Positions 8,449 to 17,523 of a DNA stretch of 64,000 bases are shown piece by piece (positions within the stretch are counted from its first letter, which is position 1; the number at the start of each line of letters is the position of its first letter). The notes beneath the pieces were generated by a model. That model had not been told where the DNA came from. It worked only from the letters and a program-made list of their open reading frames with translations, and did no database searches. Origin of the DNA: Rectinema subterraneum (GTDB lineage Bacteria > Spirochaetota > Spirochaetia > Treponematales > Rectinemataceae); assembly GCA_009768935.1 (NCBI GenBank), contig WESA01000008.1, positions 1 to 64,000 of the forward strand, written 5' to 3'. The position numbers were made by a program, and so were the translations under genes.

Positions 8449-9696
8449 ATGGCAATCGAACTAGTCGATGACAATGGAATAGGCAGCCCCACAGTGATCA
8501 AAGTAATCGGTACCGGAGGCGGCGGATCGAATGCGATAAATCGCATGATTATGGCCGGGCTCAAGAATGTGCAGTTTATTGCGGTGAATACTGACTTGCA
8601 GGATCTTGGTCGGTCAAAGGCAGAAATCCGCCTTGGCATCGGGTCGAAGATTACGAAAGGTCTTGGTGCGGGCGGTAAGCCGGAAATCGGCGAAAAAGCG
8701 GCCGTCGAAGATCGCGATAAAATCGAGCAGGCTCTTCGTGGTGCCGATATGGTTTTCGTCACTGCAGGATTGGGTGGCGGCACAGGTACCGGTTCTGCTC
8801 CTATCATCGCGCAGACTGCGAGAGATCTGGGCGCGCTTACGGTTGCTGTTGTGACGAAACCATTCACCTTCGAGGGCAGGATTGTAAACCGCATCGCCGA
8901 AGAAGGCTTTTCCAAACTCAAACAAGCAGCTGATACCGTCATCGTGATACCGAACCAGAACCTTCTCAAGATTGTGGACAAGAAAACGCCGCTGAAGGAA
9001 GCCTTCCGCATCGCCGACGAAGTGCTCAGGCAAGGAGTGCAGGGCATTTCCGACCTTATCACCCTGGCAGGGGATATCAACATCGACTTTGCTGATGTTC
9101 GTACGGTGATGGAAGGGCAGGGGGATGCAATTATGGGCATCGGCGTCGGAAATGGCGAAAACCGCGCCCAGGATGCGGCCGAAAAAGCGGTCAACAATCC
9201 GCTCCTCGACGATGCGCGCATCGAAGGCGCCCGGAACATCCTTGTCAATGTAACGTGCGGCGAAGACTTCTCGCTCACCGAGTATCAGGATGTCATAGAC
9301 CTCATCACGTCCAAGGCAGCTGAAGATGCCCATATCATCGCAGGCGTCGTCAGCGATTCTTCGCTGAAGGATGAAGTCAGAGTGACGGTCATTGCGACCG
9401 GCTTCGGCGCGGCGCGACAAAAATTCAGCGACAAGACACCTTCGAAAAGCGGAATCAGTATGCCCCTCGGGTCAGCACGGCCCAGCGAGTTTTTAGGCCC
9501 CAACGAGTGGCCTCTCCGCGAAGACAGGCCGGGCCAGGACCGCGACAGACCAGCCGCGGACAGAGACCGGCCAGCACCCAAGGAAAACTTTGGCAAAATC
9601 AGTTTTGACCCGGAAAGCGACAATGACGAGTTGGACATTCCGACAGCACTTCGCAACAAGCGACTTATGTCAGAGGATTTTGGAGGCAGACGGTGA
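8449..9696 (+). CDS. ftsZ: Cell division tubulin homologue FtsZ
   Basis: FtsZ polymerises with GTP into the Z ring. The tubulin signature [10 protein letters not shown] lies near residue 109. The T7-loop region is near 211 (NIDFADV). A Pro/Asp/Arg-rich linker with repeated R-D-R-P units covers about 345-390, and the conserved C-terminal peptide ELDIPTALR, which binds FtsA, is near 394. Length is 415 aa. AAGGAGG precedes the ATG by about 7 nt, in keeping with high expression. The TGA overlaps the GTG of the next gene. Confidence 0.97.
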   Translation: MAIELVDDNGIGSPTVIKVIGTGGGGSNAINRMIMAGLKNVQFIAVNTDLQDLGRSKAEIRLGIGSKITKGLGAGGKPEIGEKAAVEDRDKIEQALRGADMVFVTAGLGGGTGTGSAPIIAQTARDLGALTVAVVTKPFTFEGRIVNRIAEEGFSKLKQAADTVIVIPNQNLLKIVDKKTPLKEAFRIADEVLRQGVQGISDLITLAGDINIDFADVRTVMEGQGDAIMGIGVGNGENRAQDAAEKAVNNPLLDDARIEGARNILVNVTCGEDFSLTEYQDVIDLITSKAAEDAHIIAGVVSDSSLKDEVRVTVIATGFGAARQKFSDKTPSKSGISMPLGSARPSEFLGPNEWPLREDRPGQDRDRPAADRDRPAPKENFGKISFDPESDNDELDIPTALRNKRLMSEDFGGRR

Positions 9697-10571
9697 GCAT
9701 TCTCGTGCGGCGTTTCCAAGCATACCTCCTCTCGACCCGCAGGCGTTCAATACTGACTGCCGACGTCTACATTCGGGAAATAGAGATGCTTGAAACCTTT
9801 CTCTTGAAGTACGGAAAAACGCCGCTCGATGCAAGCGGAGAAGATCTGCTTACGTACCTTGTCTATCGCTCGCAGTCAGGCTTACAACGGACGACTATGG
9901 CGCGTATAGTTGCGAGCATTCACTCGTTCTATCGATTCTGCCTTAACGAGAAGTTCAGGACCGACGATCCGTCGATCCAAATCCGGACTCCCCGGCAGGA
10001 CAGAAATCTCCCCGATGTCCTCGCGCCGGAATCTGTCGAATATGTGCTCGACTCGATCGATATCAGCACGCCTAACGGCCTCAGGGACAGAGCATTGTTC
10101 GAACTCATCTACTCATGCGGGCTAAGGATTTCGGAAGCGGCAGGACTCACCTTTCAGCAGTTGTATCTTGAGGAAAAACTGCTGCGGGTGCTCGGCAAAC
10201 GGCACAAAGAACGGCTTGTTCCCTTCGGGGATGAAGCGCTTTACTGGCTCAAGAAATATCTCGCGGAAGCCAGGCCGCTTCTCGAGAAGAACGGCAAATC
10301 CGATTTTGTTTTTCTGAACCAGGAAGGAAGGGGCATATCCCGCAAAGGAATTTGGAAACGTTTCAGCCAGATACGTGCCAAATCAGGAATAAAAGCAAAA
10401 GTCCATACATTCAGACACAGTTTTGCGACACATCTGCTCGCAGGCGGTGCAGATCTCAGAACGGTGCAGGAGCTTCTCGGACATACGGATATCGCGACAA
10501 CGCAGATATATACCCATATCGATGAGGCATCGCTCGGGATGTATCACAAAGAATACTTCCCGAGGAAATAA
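9693..10571 (+). CDS. xerD: Tyrosine recombinase XerD-like
   Basis: This is a 292-residue tyrosine recombinase with an N-terminal SAM-like core-binding domain (about 1-90) and a catalytic domain. The pentad is visible: Arg in [11 protein letters not shown], Lys in the [11 protein letters not shown] beta-hairpin, [15 protein letters not shown], and the nucleophile Tyr273 in IYTHID. Together with XerC, such enzymes resolve chromosome dimers at dif next to FtsK. GTG 9693 overlaps the ftsZ stop (GTGA), which suggests translational coupling to division. The XerD/XerC split between this gene and 13815-14711 is a judgement from sequence feel and position. Confidence 0.85.
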   Translation: MSILVRRFQAYLLSTRRRSILTADVYIREIEMLETFLLKYGKTPLDASGEDLLTYLVYRSQSGLQRTTMARIVASIHSFYRFCLNEKFRTDDPSIQIRTPRQDRNLPDVLAPESVEYVLDSIDISTPNGLRDRALFELIYSCGLRISEAAGLTFQQLYLEEKLLRVLGKRHKERLVPFGDEALYWLKKYLAEARPLLEKNGKSDFVFLNQEGRGISRKGIWKRFSQIRAKSGIKAKVHTFRHSFATHLLAGGADLRTVQELLGHTDIATTQIYTHIDEASLGMYHKEYFPRK

Positions 10572-10644
10572 GGCAAAAGGAAGCGGAAAAATGAAAGCGG
10601 CATGCGCAGAACTGCGCGTCAATCTTCACGGAGGAATCTCGAAA

Positions 10645-11658
10645 ATGGCACACCGAAAGCCACGTGTCGAAATGCGCTCTTCTCTTGTCCATGCCGAGCT
10701 CGAACGAATTGCTGAAAACATTCCCTTGCTCGATGCGGTGGAACTGCCGCTCAAACTGGCTTTGCATAGATTGCATTTCCTGAGCTGGCAGGAGCGGCTT
10801 CTGATTCTGGAAAATATTCACTGTAAAGAAGATTTTCTTTCGTTAGGCCTTGCCGAAATCGAAAGCTTTTTGTACCGTTCAATACGTGCCCGAGAGCCGG
10901 ACATGGCGCGCATATGGGAGCAGGCGGAAAGAGATGCTGAGCAACTTGTGCGCATGGGCGCGAAGTTTGTCTGTGTCACAGACAAAGAGTACCCTCCGCT
11001 GCTAAGGGAAATCCACAGAGCACCGTTTGGCCTGTTTGTGCGTGGCGACAGCCGATGCCTTGGACTGCAAGCGGTGACAATGGTCGGAACTCGAATGCCG
11101 ACCTGGGCAGGGGTGCGCGCCGCGGTGCACTTGGCGAGAGAAGCAGCAGATGCGGGGCTTTGTGTGGTGTCGGGCTTGGCGCGAGGGATTGATGCGGCGG
11201 CACACCGCGGCGCGCTGCAAAGCGCAGGCAAAGCGACCATTGCCGTGCTTCCCTGCGGTCTCGACAGAGTCTATCCACCTTCGAACCGGCCTCTCGCTGC
11301 AGGGATTATCGCTGCCGGCGGCTGTTTGGTTACGGAATATCCTCCAGGCGTAAGCCTTGACCGATATCGTTTCCCGGAACGGAATCGCATCCTTGCAGGA
11401 TTTTCGCGTCTCACCTTAGTGATTGAAGCCCCTGAGCATTCAGGCGCGCTGATAACCGCTGAGTTCGCTCTCAATGAAGGGCGAGATGTCGCGGTTGCTG
11501 CGGAATGCAGTGGGTCTTCACGGAATGCGGGAGCAGATGCGCTTTCGAAAGAGGGCGCATGCCAAGTTCGAAGCGGCGCTGAGATTATGGCAATAATGTC
11601 CGGAAGCGGTGCCTGGGATTGGGCAAATGGAAGAAGCGGTATCATCGGCCGCGATTGA
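10645..11658 (+). CDS. dprA: DNA-processing protein DprA/Smf
   Basis: DprA binds single-stranded DNA and loads RecA during natural transformation and related processing. The Rossmann-like core is clear: TMVGTRMPTWAG, then VVSGLARGIDAAAHRGAL near residue 175, the PCGLDRVYPP segment and the FPERNRILAG segment. GGAGG lies about 10 nt before ATG 10645 (337 aa). ATG 10591, with AGGAAG upstream, would add 18 residues and cannot be excluded. It lies between xerD and topA, in the same order (smf then topA) that I recall from treponemes. Confidence 0.9.
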   Translation: MAHRKPRVEMRSSLVHAELERIAENIPLLDAVELPLKLALHRLHFLSWQERLLILENIHCKEDFLSLGLAEIESFLYRSIRAREPDMARIWEQAERDAEQLVRMGAKFVCVTDKEYPPLLREIHRAPFGLFVRGDSRCLGLQAVTMVGTRMPTWAGVRAAVHLAREAADAGLCVVSGLARGIDAAAHRGALQSAGKATIAVLPCGLDRVYPPSNRPLAAGIIAAGGCLVTEYPPGVSLDRYRFPERNRILAGFSRLTLVIEAPEHSGALITAEFALNEGRDVAVAAECSGSSRNAGADALSKEGACQVRSGAEIMAIMSGSGAWDWANGRSGIIGRD

Positions 11659-11672
11659 AGGAGCATATAGAT

Positions 11673-13811
11673 ATGGCTGCAAGCAAAAAGGAAATGGCTG
11701 GTGTTTCAGCAAAGCCTGCAAAACAGAAAACCCTTGTAATTGTCGAATCGCCGGCCAAAGCGCGCACTATCGAGAAATATCTCGGCACGCATTACCGCGT
11801 CTTGGCATCGAACGGCCAGGTCATCGATTTGCCGAAATCGCGCATGGCTGTCGATGTCGAGCATGATTTTGAGCCAGAGTACATTACTGTCCGCGGGAAG
11901 GCAGCCAAGCTCAAAGAACTCACCGACGAAGCAAAGCGTTCCACCGCAATTATCCTTGCGTCAGACCCCGATCGCGAAGGAGAAGCGATTGCGTATCAAA
12001 TAGGGAAATATCTCAAGGAAAAGACCAAAGATACACCGATACGTCGAGTCACTTTCAACGAGATCACAAGGCCTGCTGTGCAGGAAGCCATGGCGCAGCC
12101 CCGGGATATTCATATGAGTCTTGTCGAAGCGCAGAAAGCGCGGCGCGTGATCGATCGTCTTGTAGGCTATACGCTTTCGCCGCTTTTGTGGAAAAAGGTA
12201 AAATCCGGACTTTCAGCAGGACGAGTGCAATCCGTCGCCCTCAAGCTCATTTGCGACCGCGAACAAGAGGTCGAATCGTTCATTCCGGAAGAATACTGGA
12301 CGATCGATGCACATCTGCGCGCGCATCAGCATCTGGTTCGGGCCGAGCTAGCACTGTTTGACGGGGAAAAGCCATCGATCCGAAATGAATCACAAGCGAA
12401 CAGTATTATCGCCGCGCTTTCCGGAAAGCCAGCGGTTGTGACTGATATTCAGTATACTGACCGTTCTATCAAACCCAAGCCCCCCTTTACTACTTCAAAA
12501 CTGCAACAAACCGCTGCAAACAGACTTGGCTTTACCAGCACAAAAACAATGAAAGTCGCCCAGCAGCTCTATGAAGGTATCGACATGGGTCATCAGCGTC
12601 TTGGTCTTATAACCTACATGCGCACCGATTCGACGCGTATTTCTGAGTCGGCACTGCGAGAGACACATGAGTGGCTTGCCCAATATTTCCCCGCACAGAC
12701 GCCCGATTCGCCAATTCGCTACTCAGTCAGCAATGCCGCCCAGGATGCCCATGAGGCTATCCGTCCGACGCGAGTCGATATCACGCCCGATGAGGCTGCC
12801 CGTTACATCAAGGGAGATCATCTCAAGCTCTATACACTTATCTGGGAACGATTTGTCGCTTCACAGATGAAGCCGGCAATCATCCGCACCTATACAGCTG
12901 ATATTCAGGTAGGCGAAGGCCTGTTCCGCGCTTCAGCATCCTCATTCCTGGAAGAAGGCTTCTACAAGGTGATCCGGCTTGGAGCCTCCAAAGAAGAACG
13001 CACAAGCCATCAGCTGCCGCTCGAAAAAGGCCAGACCCTAGTTGCAGAAAAAATTCAGGGATTGCAGCACTTTACGCAGGGACCTTCGCGGTACACGGAT
13101 GCAACAATTGTGCGCGCCTTGGAAGAGCTCGGGATAGGTCGGCCATCCACCTATGCACCTACGATTGAAACACTCATCGAGCGGTACTATGTCCAGCGGG
13201 ACAAACGTCAGCTCGTACCAACCGCTCTGGGCAAGATCATCAATGAAATCCTTTCGAAGAATTTCCCGGAAGTGATCAACACCAGCTTCACAGCAAGAAT
13301 GGAATCCATGCTGGACAAGGTCGAGGAACAGAAAGTTGACTGGGTCAGCGAGCTCAAGAAGTTCTATTTTCCGCTGAAAGATAAGGTAGCCGATGTGATG
13401 CATGCGCTCGAGGACATGCATGGTACTCTCGACGAGGCAACCAATGAAACGTGCCCGAAGTGTGGAAAGCCCCTCGTCAAGAAACTCGGCAGATATGGGT
13501 ATTTCCTTTCCTGTTCAGGATTTCCTGAATGTACATTTACAAAGTCCGTGCCGCTCGCAAAATGCCCGAAATGCGGCGGCGACATTGTTCCGCGGGTCTC
13601 GACCAAAGGCCGACGCAAGAAATTCTACGGCTGCTCGAATTATCCTGAGTGCGATTTCATGACTCTTTACAAGCCCACGAATGCGACATGTCCCAAGTGC
13701 GGCTGGTTCCTTGTCGAGAAATACGACAAGAAAAAAGGCATGCACAAGGCCTGCATCAATCCCGACTGCGACTATTTGCATTCGAGCGATGACGGAAAGG
13801 AAGGAGCCTGA
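11673..13811 (+). CDS. topA: DNA topoisomerase I (type IA) TopA
   Basis: TopA relaxes negative supercoils through a 5'-phosphotyrosine intermediate. In 712 residues it has a TOPRIM domain (VIVESPAKARTIEKYLG near 22; acidic SDPDREGEA near 97) and the active-site segment ITYMRTDSTR with Tyr315. The C-terminus carries three four-cysteine zinc ribbons starting near residues 594, 631 and 673 (CPKCG...C-x4-C each). ATG 11673 has GAAGGAG about 9 nt upstream; an in-frame start at 11619 falls inside dprA. A 3-nt gap separates it from xerC. Confidence 0.96.
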   Translation: MAASKKEMAGVSAKPAKQKTLVIVESPAKARTIEKYLGTHYRVLASNGQVIDLPKSRMAVDVEHDFEPEYITVRGKAAKLKELTDEAKRSTAIILASDPDREGEAIAYQIGKYLKEKTKDTPIRRVTFNEITRPAVQEAMAQPRDIHMSLVEAQKARRVIDRLVGYTLSPLLWKKVKSGLSAGRVQSVALKLICDREQEVESFIPEEYWTIDAHLRAHQHLVRAELALFDGEKPSIRNESQANSIIAALSGKPAVVTDIQYTDRSIKPKPPFTTSKLQQTAANRLGFTSTKTMKVAQQLYEGIDMGHQRLGLITYMRTDSTRISESALRETHEWLAQYFPAQTPDSPIRYSVSNAAQDAHEAIRPTRVDITPDEAARYIKGDHLKLYTLIWERFVASQMKPAIIRTYTADIQVGEGLFRASASSFLEEGFYKVIRLGASKEERTSHQLPLEKGQTLVAEKIQGLQHFTQGPSRYTDATIVRALEELGIGRPSTYAPTIETLIERYYVQRDKRQLVPTALGKIINEILSKNFPEVINTSFTARMESMLDKVEEQKVDWVSELKKFYFPLKDKVADVMHALEDMHGTLDEATNETCPKCGKPLVKKLGRYGYFLSCSGFPECTFTKSVPLAKCPKCGGDIVPRVSTKGRRKKFYGCSNYPECDFMTLYKPTNATCPKCGWFLVEKYDKKKGMHKACINPDCDYLHSSDDGKEGA

Positions 13812-13814
13812 ATT

Positions 13815-14711
13815 ATGGATGCGCGGCTAGTGGATTACCTTGAATACCTCGAAGCGGTACGCGGGCTTTCTCCCAAGACCGTAGAGGTGTACAGGCGTGA
13901 TCTCGCGCAATACGAAGTCTTTCTGGACGGAAAGAATGTAGACGCAGCGGATGCCACAGATATTCGCGCCTTTGCCGGATCTCTTGTCATGGACAAACGG
14001 GCGCCTGCATCGGTGAACCGCGCCTTGTCTGCTGTCCGCGGCTTTTACAAATATCGCGTCAGATTTCATCAGAATGAGGCGGATCCCGCGAGAGAGGTTG
14101 AAAATGTGCCTGCTGGAAGGCCTTTGCCTTCTTTCCTTTTTGAAGAAGAGACAAAAACCCTGCTAGACAGCCTCGATGGCAATGCGTTCCGCGATGTCCG
14201 CGACCGGGCGCTTCTGGAAGTGCTGTATTCGACGGGCAGCCGGGTTTCGGAAGTCTGTGGAATGGAACTGCCTCGCCTCAACCTAAGCGCTGGCTCCGTC
14301 AGAGTAAAAGGGAAGGGCTCAAAAGAACGACTTGTGTTCCTCTGCGAAACCGCCAGAGCAGCGCTGAAGCGTTACCTGCCATACCGCGCGGCCCTCATGA
14401 TGCGTCGCGGCATAGAGGAGCATGATCGGCTGTTTGTGAATGCCAAAGGCCTTCCTCTCGGCCCTCGCGGTGCCGAGAAAATTGTCGAGCGGCGGCGTGT
14501 GCAGGCAGGGATCAAGAAGCATCTGACGCCCCATACCTTCCGGCACAGTTTTGCGACCCACCTTGTGGCCGCTGGGGCAGATATGCGTGTCGTGCAGGAA
14601 ATGCTCGGGCACTCAAGCATATCGACGACCCAGGTGTATGCCCATGTCGATATGGAGCGGCTGCGGCGCGTGTACGAGCAGGCTCATCCGCACGGCTCGA
14701 AAGGGAAATGA
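13815..14711 (+). CDS. xerC: Tyrosine recombinase XerC-like
   Basis: This 298-residue tyrosine recombinase has the R/K/HxxR/H/Y pentad: [38 protein letters not shown] and Tyr275 in VYAHVD. Its N-terminal domain begins [22 protein letters not shown], typical of the Xer family. The arrangement xerC-hslV-hslU matches the conserved codV-clpQ-clpY order of Firmicutes, which supports XerC rather than a phage integrase. With the 9693 gene it should form the dimer-resolution pair. Confidence 0.87.
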   Translation: MDARLVDYLEYLEAVRGLSPKTVEVYRRDLAQYEVFLDGKNVDAADATDIRAFAGSLVMDKRAPASVNRALSAVRGFYKYRVRFHQNEADPAREVENVPAGRPLPSFLFEEETKTLLDSLDGNAFRDVRDRALLEVLYSTGSRVSEVCGMELPRLNLSAGSVRVKGKGSKERLVFLCETARAALKRYLPYRAALMMRRGIEEHDRLFVNAKGLPLGPRGAEKIVERRRVQAGIKKHLTPHTFRHSFATHLVAAGADMRVVQEMLGHSSISTTQVYAHVDMERLRRVYEQAHPHGSKGK

Positions 14712-14730
14712 AAGGAAAGTGAGGGAAACT

Positions 14731-15321
14731 ATGGAAATACATGCAACAACGGTACTTGCCGTACGAAAAGACGGCCATGTTGCGATGGCTGGCGACGGCC
14801 AGGTCACGATGAATAACACCGTGCTCAAGAGCAATGCGCGGAAAATCCGGACAATCTATAACGGTAAGGTTCTCTGCGGCTTTGCGGGCGCTACTGCGGA
14901 TGCCTTTACGCTGTTCGAGCATTTCGAAGCCAAAGTGCAGGAGTACGGAGGCGATTTGACGCGGGCTTCTGTCGAACTGGCAAAGGATTGGCGCACCGAC
15001 CGCATTCTCCGCAAGCTCGAGGCAATGCTCCTGGTCGCGGATCAGACAAAAATGTTCCTGCTGTCAGGCACGGGCGATGTCGTGGAGCCAAGCGAAGATG
15101 CAATTGCAATCGGCTCTGGCGGCACCTATGCCTATGCTGCGGCAATTGCATATCTCGATGCATCCCGAAGGGTCGAAGAGGCGGCCGGCGCGCAGGGAGT
15201 TTCTGACCTTACCAGCATACCCGGCTATTTTTCAGCGCGCGAAATTGCGCAGAAAAGCCTCGAAATTGCTTCAAGCATCTGCATTTTTACAAATGACCGA
15301 ATCGTAGTGGAGGAAATATAA
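14731..15321 (+). CDS. hslV: ATP-dependent protease proteolytic subunit HslV (ClpQ)
   Basis: HslV is the threonine-protease core of the HslVU two-component proteasome-like complex. The start [11 protein letters not shown] implies removal of a five-residue leader to expose the catalytic Thr6. GDGQVTM and the NARKIR segment follow as in the family. Length is 196 aa. ATG 14731 is preceded by a purine-rich ribosome-binding site; the same frame runs upstream into xerC, but no earlier start fits. Its TAA overlaps the hslU ATG by one base (TAATG). Confidence 0.95.
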   Translation: MEIHATTVLAVRKDGHVAMAGDGQVTMNNTVLKSNARKIRTIYNGKVLCGFAGATADAFTLFEHFEAKVQEYGGDLTRASVELAKDWRTDRILRKLEAMLLVADQTKMFLLSGTGDVVEPSEDAIAIGSGGTYAYAAAIAYLDASRRVEEAAGAQGVSDLTSIPGYFSAREIAQKSLEIASSICIFTNDRIVVEEI

Positions 15322-16685
15322 TGGCAGAAACCGATACGCTGACGCCGCACAGGATTGTGGAAGAGCTGGACCGCTATATCGTCGGCCAGAAAAAAGCCAA
15401 AAAGGCGGTAGCCATTGCGCTGCGCAACCGGATTCGCCGCCAGCGTCTTCCGGAAGAAATTCGCGAGGAAATCGCTCCTAAAAATATTCTCATGATCGGG
15501 CCTACCGGAGTAGGGAAAACTGAAATTGCCCGTCGGCTGGCAAAGCTGAGTGGCGCTCCTTTTATCAAAGTCGAAGCGACAAAATTCACCGAAGTAGGAT
15601 ATGTAGGCCGGGATGTCGAATCCATGGTGCGTGACCTCATGGCTTCAGCCGTTTCAATGGTGAAAGAAGAGATGGAAACTCAGGTTGCGGAAGAAGCGAA
15701 GCGCAGGGCGGAAGATAGATTGCTGGAGATTTTGCTTCCTGGCATTGCAAGCTCGGATGAGCCAGTTGGCGAATCGCAGGCGACAGTAATCGTACCGAGT
15801 TCAGGCACCGAAACGCGTGAAAAATTCCGGACTTTGCTGAGAGAAGGCAAGCTCGACTCGCGCGAAATCGAAATAACGGTTCCTGCCCAGGGGCCGCAAA
15901 TCGAGCTTTTTGCAGGCACGCAATTCGAAGAGATGAACATCGCGCTCGGGGGACTTCAGAACCTCTTCGGCGGCAAAAAGAAAAAAAAGACGACGACAGT
16001 CGCGGAAGCGCTCCCCCTGCTCGAGGCAGAGGAACGAGAGCGCCTTGTCGATCAGGAAAAAATTGTCCAGGAAGCGCGTCGCCGTACGCAAGAATCCGGA
16101 ATCATCTTTGTAGATGAAATGGACAAAATTGCGAACCGCGAGGGCAAAGGGGCTTCCGGCATTGATGTTTCGCGGGAAGGCGTCCAGAGGGACCTTTTGC
16201 CGATTGTCGAAGGCACGACTGTGAACACGAAATGGGGACCCGTCGATACAACCCATATCCTGTTCATTGGCGCCGGTGCTTTCAATGTCGCAAAGCCGCA
16301 AGATCTTATTCCCGAGCTTCAGGGGCGTTTTCCTATCCGTGTCGAACTTGACGCCCTGACTGGCGAGGATTTTGTGCGCATTCTCACGGAACCGAAAAAT
16401 GCGCTTGTCACTCAGTATACCCAGCTCCTTGGCACCGAAGATGTGACGCTCGAATTCACCGAAGATGCAATTGCGAGAATCGCCGAAATAGCCGCTGCCG
16501 CCAATAGGCAGAGTGAGAATATCGGTGCGCGGCGATTGCAGACCGTAATGGAAAGGCTTCTCGAGGACGTGTCGTTCGAGGCCGACAAATACGCAGGCAC
16601 GAAAGTCACTATCGACAAAGCATATGTGGATGAGCATTTCAAGGATTATGTCCAGCAGCAGGACTTGAGCAAATACATCCTTTAG
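15321..16685 (+). CDS. hslU: HslU (ClpY) AAA+ unfoldase
   Basis: HslU unfolds substrates and feeds them to HslV. It has 454 residues. It starts with the family segment TPHRIVEELDRYIVGQKKAKKA, has Walker A GPTGVGKTE near 60, the pore motif EVGYVGRDVES near 92, the intermediate (I) domain at about 110-240, Walker B IIFVDEMDKIA near 261, and the C-terminal DLSKYIL that docks into HslV. A lysine-rich patch (KKKKK) lies in the I domain. It is translationally coupled to hslV. Confidence 0.96.
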   Translation: MAETDTLTPHRIVEELDRYIVGQKKAKKAVAIALRNRIRRQRLPEEIREEIAPKNILMIGPTGVGKTEIARRLAKLSGAPFIKVEATKFTEVGYVGRDVESMVRDLMASAVSMVKEEMETQVAEEAKRRAEDRLLEILLPGIASSDEPVGESQATVIVPSSGTETREKFRTLLREGKLDSREIEITVPAQGPQIELFAGTQFEEMNIALGGLQNLFGGKKKKKTTTVAEALPLLEAEERERLVDQEKIVQEARRRTQESGIIFVDEMDKIANREGKGASGIDVSREGVQRDLLPIVEGTTVNTKWGPVDTTHILFIGAGAFNVAKPQDLIPELQGRFPIRVELDALTGEDFVRILTEPKNALVTQYTQLLGTEDVTLEFTEDAIARIAEIAAAANRQSENIGARRLQTVMERLLEDVSFEADKYAGTKVTIDKAYVDEHFKDYVQQQDLSKYIL

Positions 16686-16707
16686 CAAGGGAAAAAAAGG
16701 ACGGAAT

Positions 16708-17487
16708 ATGGACTATGCATCATTAGAAGAAAATCGATTGTGGGAACTCTACCGCCGCACTGCAGACATCCATATCCGTGATGAACTCGTCCTGCGGTAC
16801 TGTCCGCTCGTAAAATATGTAGCCGGGAAAGTCTCGGTCACTCTGCCATCGATGGTCGAATATCGCGACCTTGTTGGCTACGGGAATTTCGGGTTGCTCG
16901 ACGCGATCGAAAAATTCGACCCGAAAAAGCACGTCAAATTCAAGACCTATGCGGTGACGCGCATCCGCGGAGCGATTTACGATCATTTGCGCGAGCTGGA
17001 TTGGGTGCCTCGCTCAGTGCGCCGGAAAACAAAGCAAATCGAGCGCGCAATCGCAAAGCTCGAAAGCCACCTCGGCCGCCCCGCAACCGATGAGGAAATC
17101 GCGGCGGAAATGGGCATTGAACGAAAGGAGCTCATGAAAATAATGGCCAAAGTGGCTTCCTCTTCGATACTTTCGCTGCAGGAAATTTGGCCGATGGGCG
17201 CAGAGTCCGAAGGCGGAACGATTGGAGACACGCTTGAGTCGCTGCACAGCGCCAATCCGGATGTCACGCTTGAACGCGAGGAAATCCGGCGTGTCATCGT
17301 TGAAGCCATCCAGGAATTGCCCGACAAAGAAAAGAAAGTGCTTGTCCTGTATTATTATGAAAATCTCACGCTGAGAGAAATAGGCAGGATCCTCGAAGTG
17401 ACTGAATCCCGAGTAAGCCAGCTGCATACCAAAGCGATTTTGCGGCTTCGCGCGAAACTGTCGAATCGCCGCAAGGGCATTCTATAG
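16708..17487 (+). CDS. fliA: Flagellar-type sigma factor FliA/WhiG (sigma-28)
   Basis: This is a 259-residue sigma-70 family factor of the FliA/WhiG group. Region 2 spans about residues 25-95 (LVKYVAGKV..., DLVGYGNFGLLDAIEKFDP, FKTYAVTRIRGAIYDHLRELDWVPRSVR). Region 3 is near 105-150 (GRPATDEEIAAEMGI) and region 4 near 200-250 (LTLREIGRILEVTESRVSQLHTKA). It should direct late flagellar and chemotaxis gene transcription. It follows hslU by 22 nt and closes the long plus-strand run; the next genes converge on it. Confidence 0.93.
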   Translation: MDYASLEENRLWELYRRTADIHIRDELVLRYCPLVKYVAGKVSVTLPSMVEYRDLVGYGNFGLLDAIEKFDPKKHVKFKTYAVTRIRGAIYDHLRELDWVPRSVRRKTKQIERAIAKLESHLGRPATDEEIAAEMGIERKELMKIMAKVASSSILSLQEIWPMGAESEGGTIGDTLESLHSANPDVTLEREEIRRVIVEAIQELPDKEKKVLVLYYYENLTLREIGRILEVTESRVSQLHTKAILRLRAKLSNRRKGIL

Positions 17488-17523
17488 CAGGGGCGCCGCA
17501 GCCTCATTCGCGCCGATTCACTC

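Noticed and set aside
9693-10571. Phage or integron integrase
   Set aside because: Overlap with ftsZ, standard Xer length and motifs, and the absence of phage genes or attachment-site duplication favour a housekeeping XerD.
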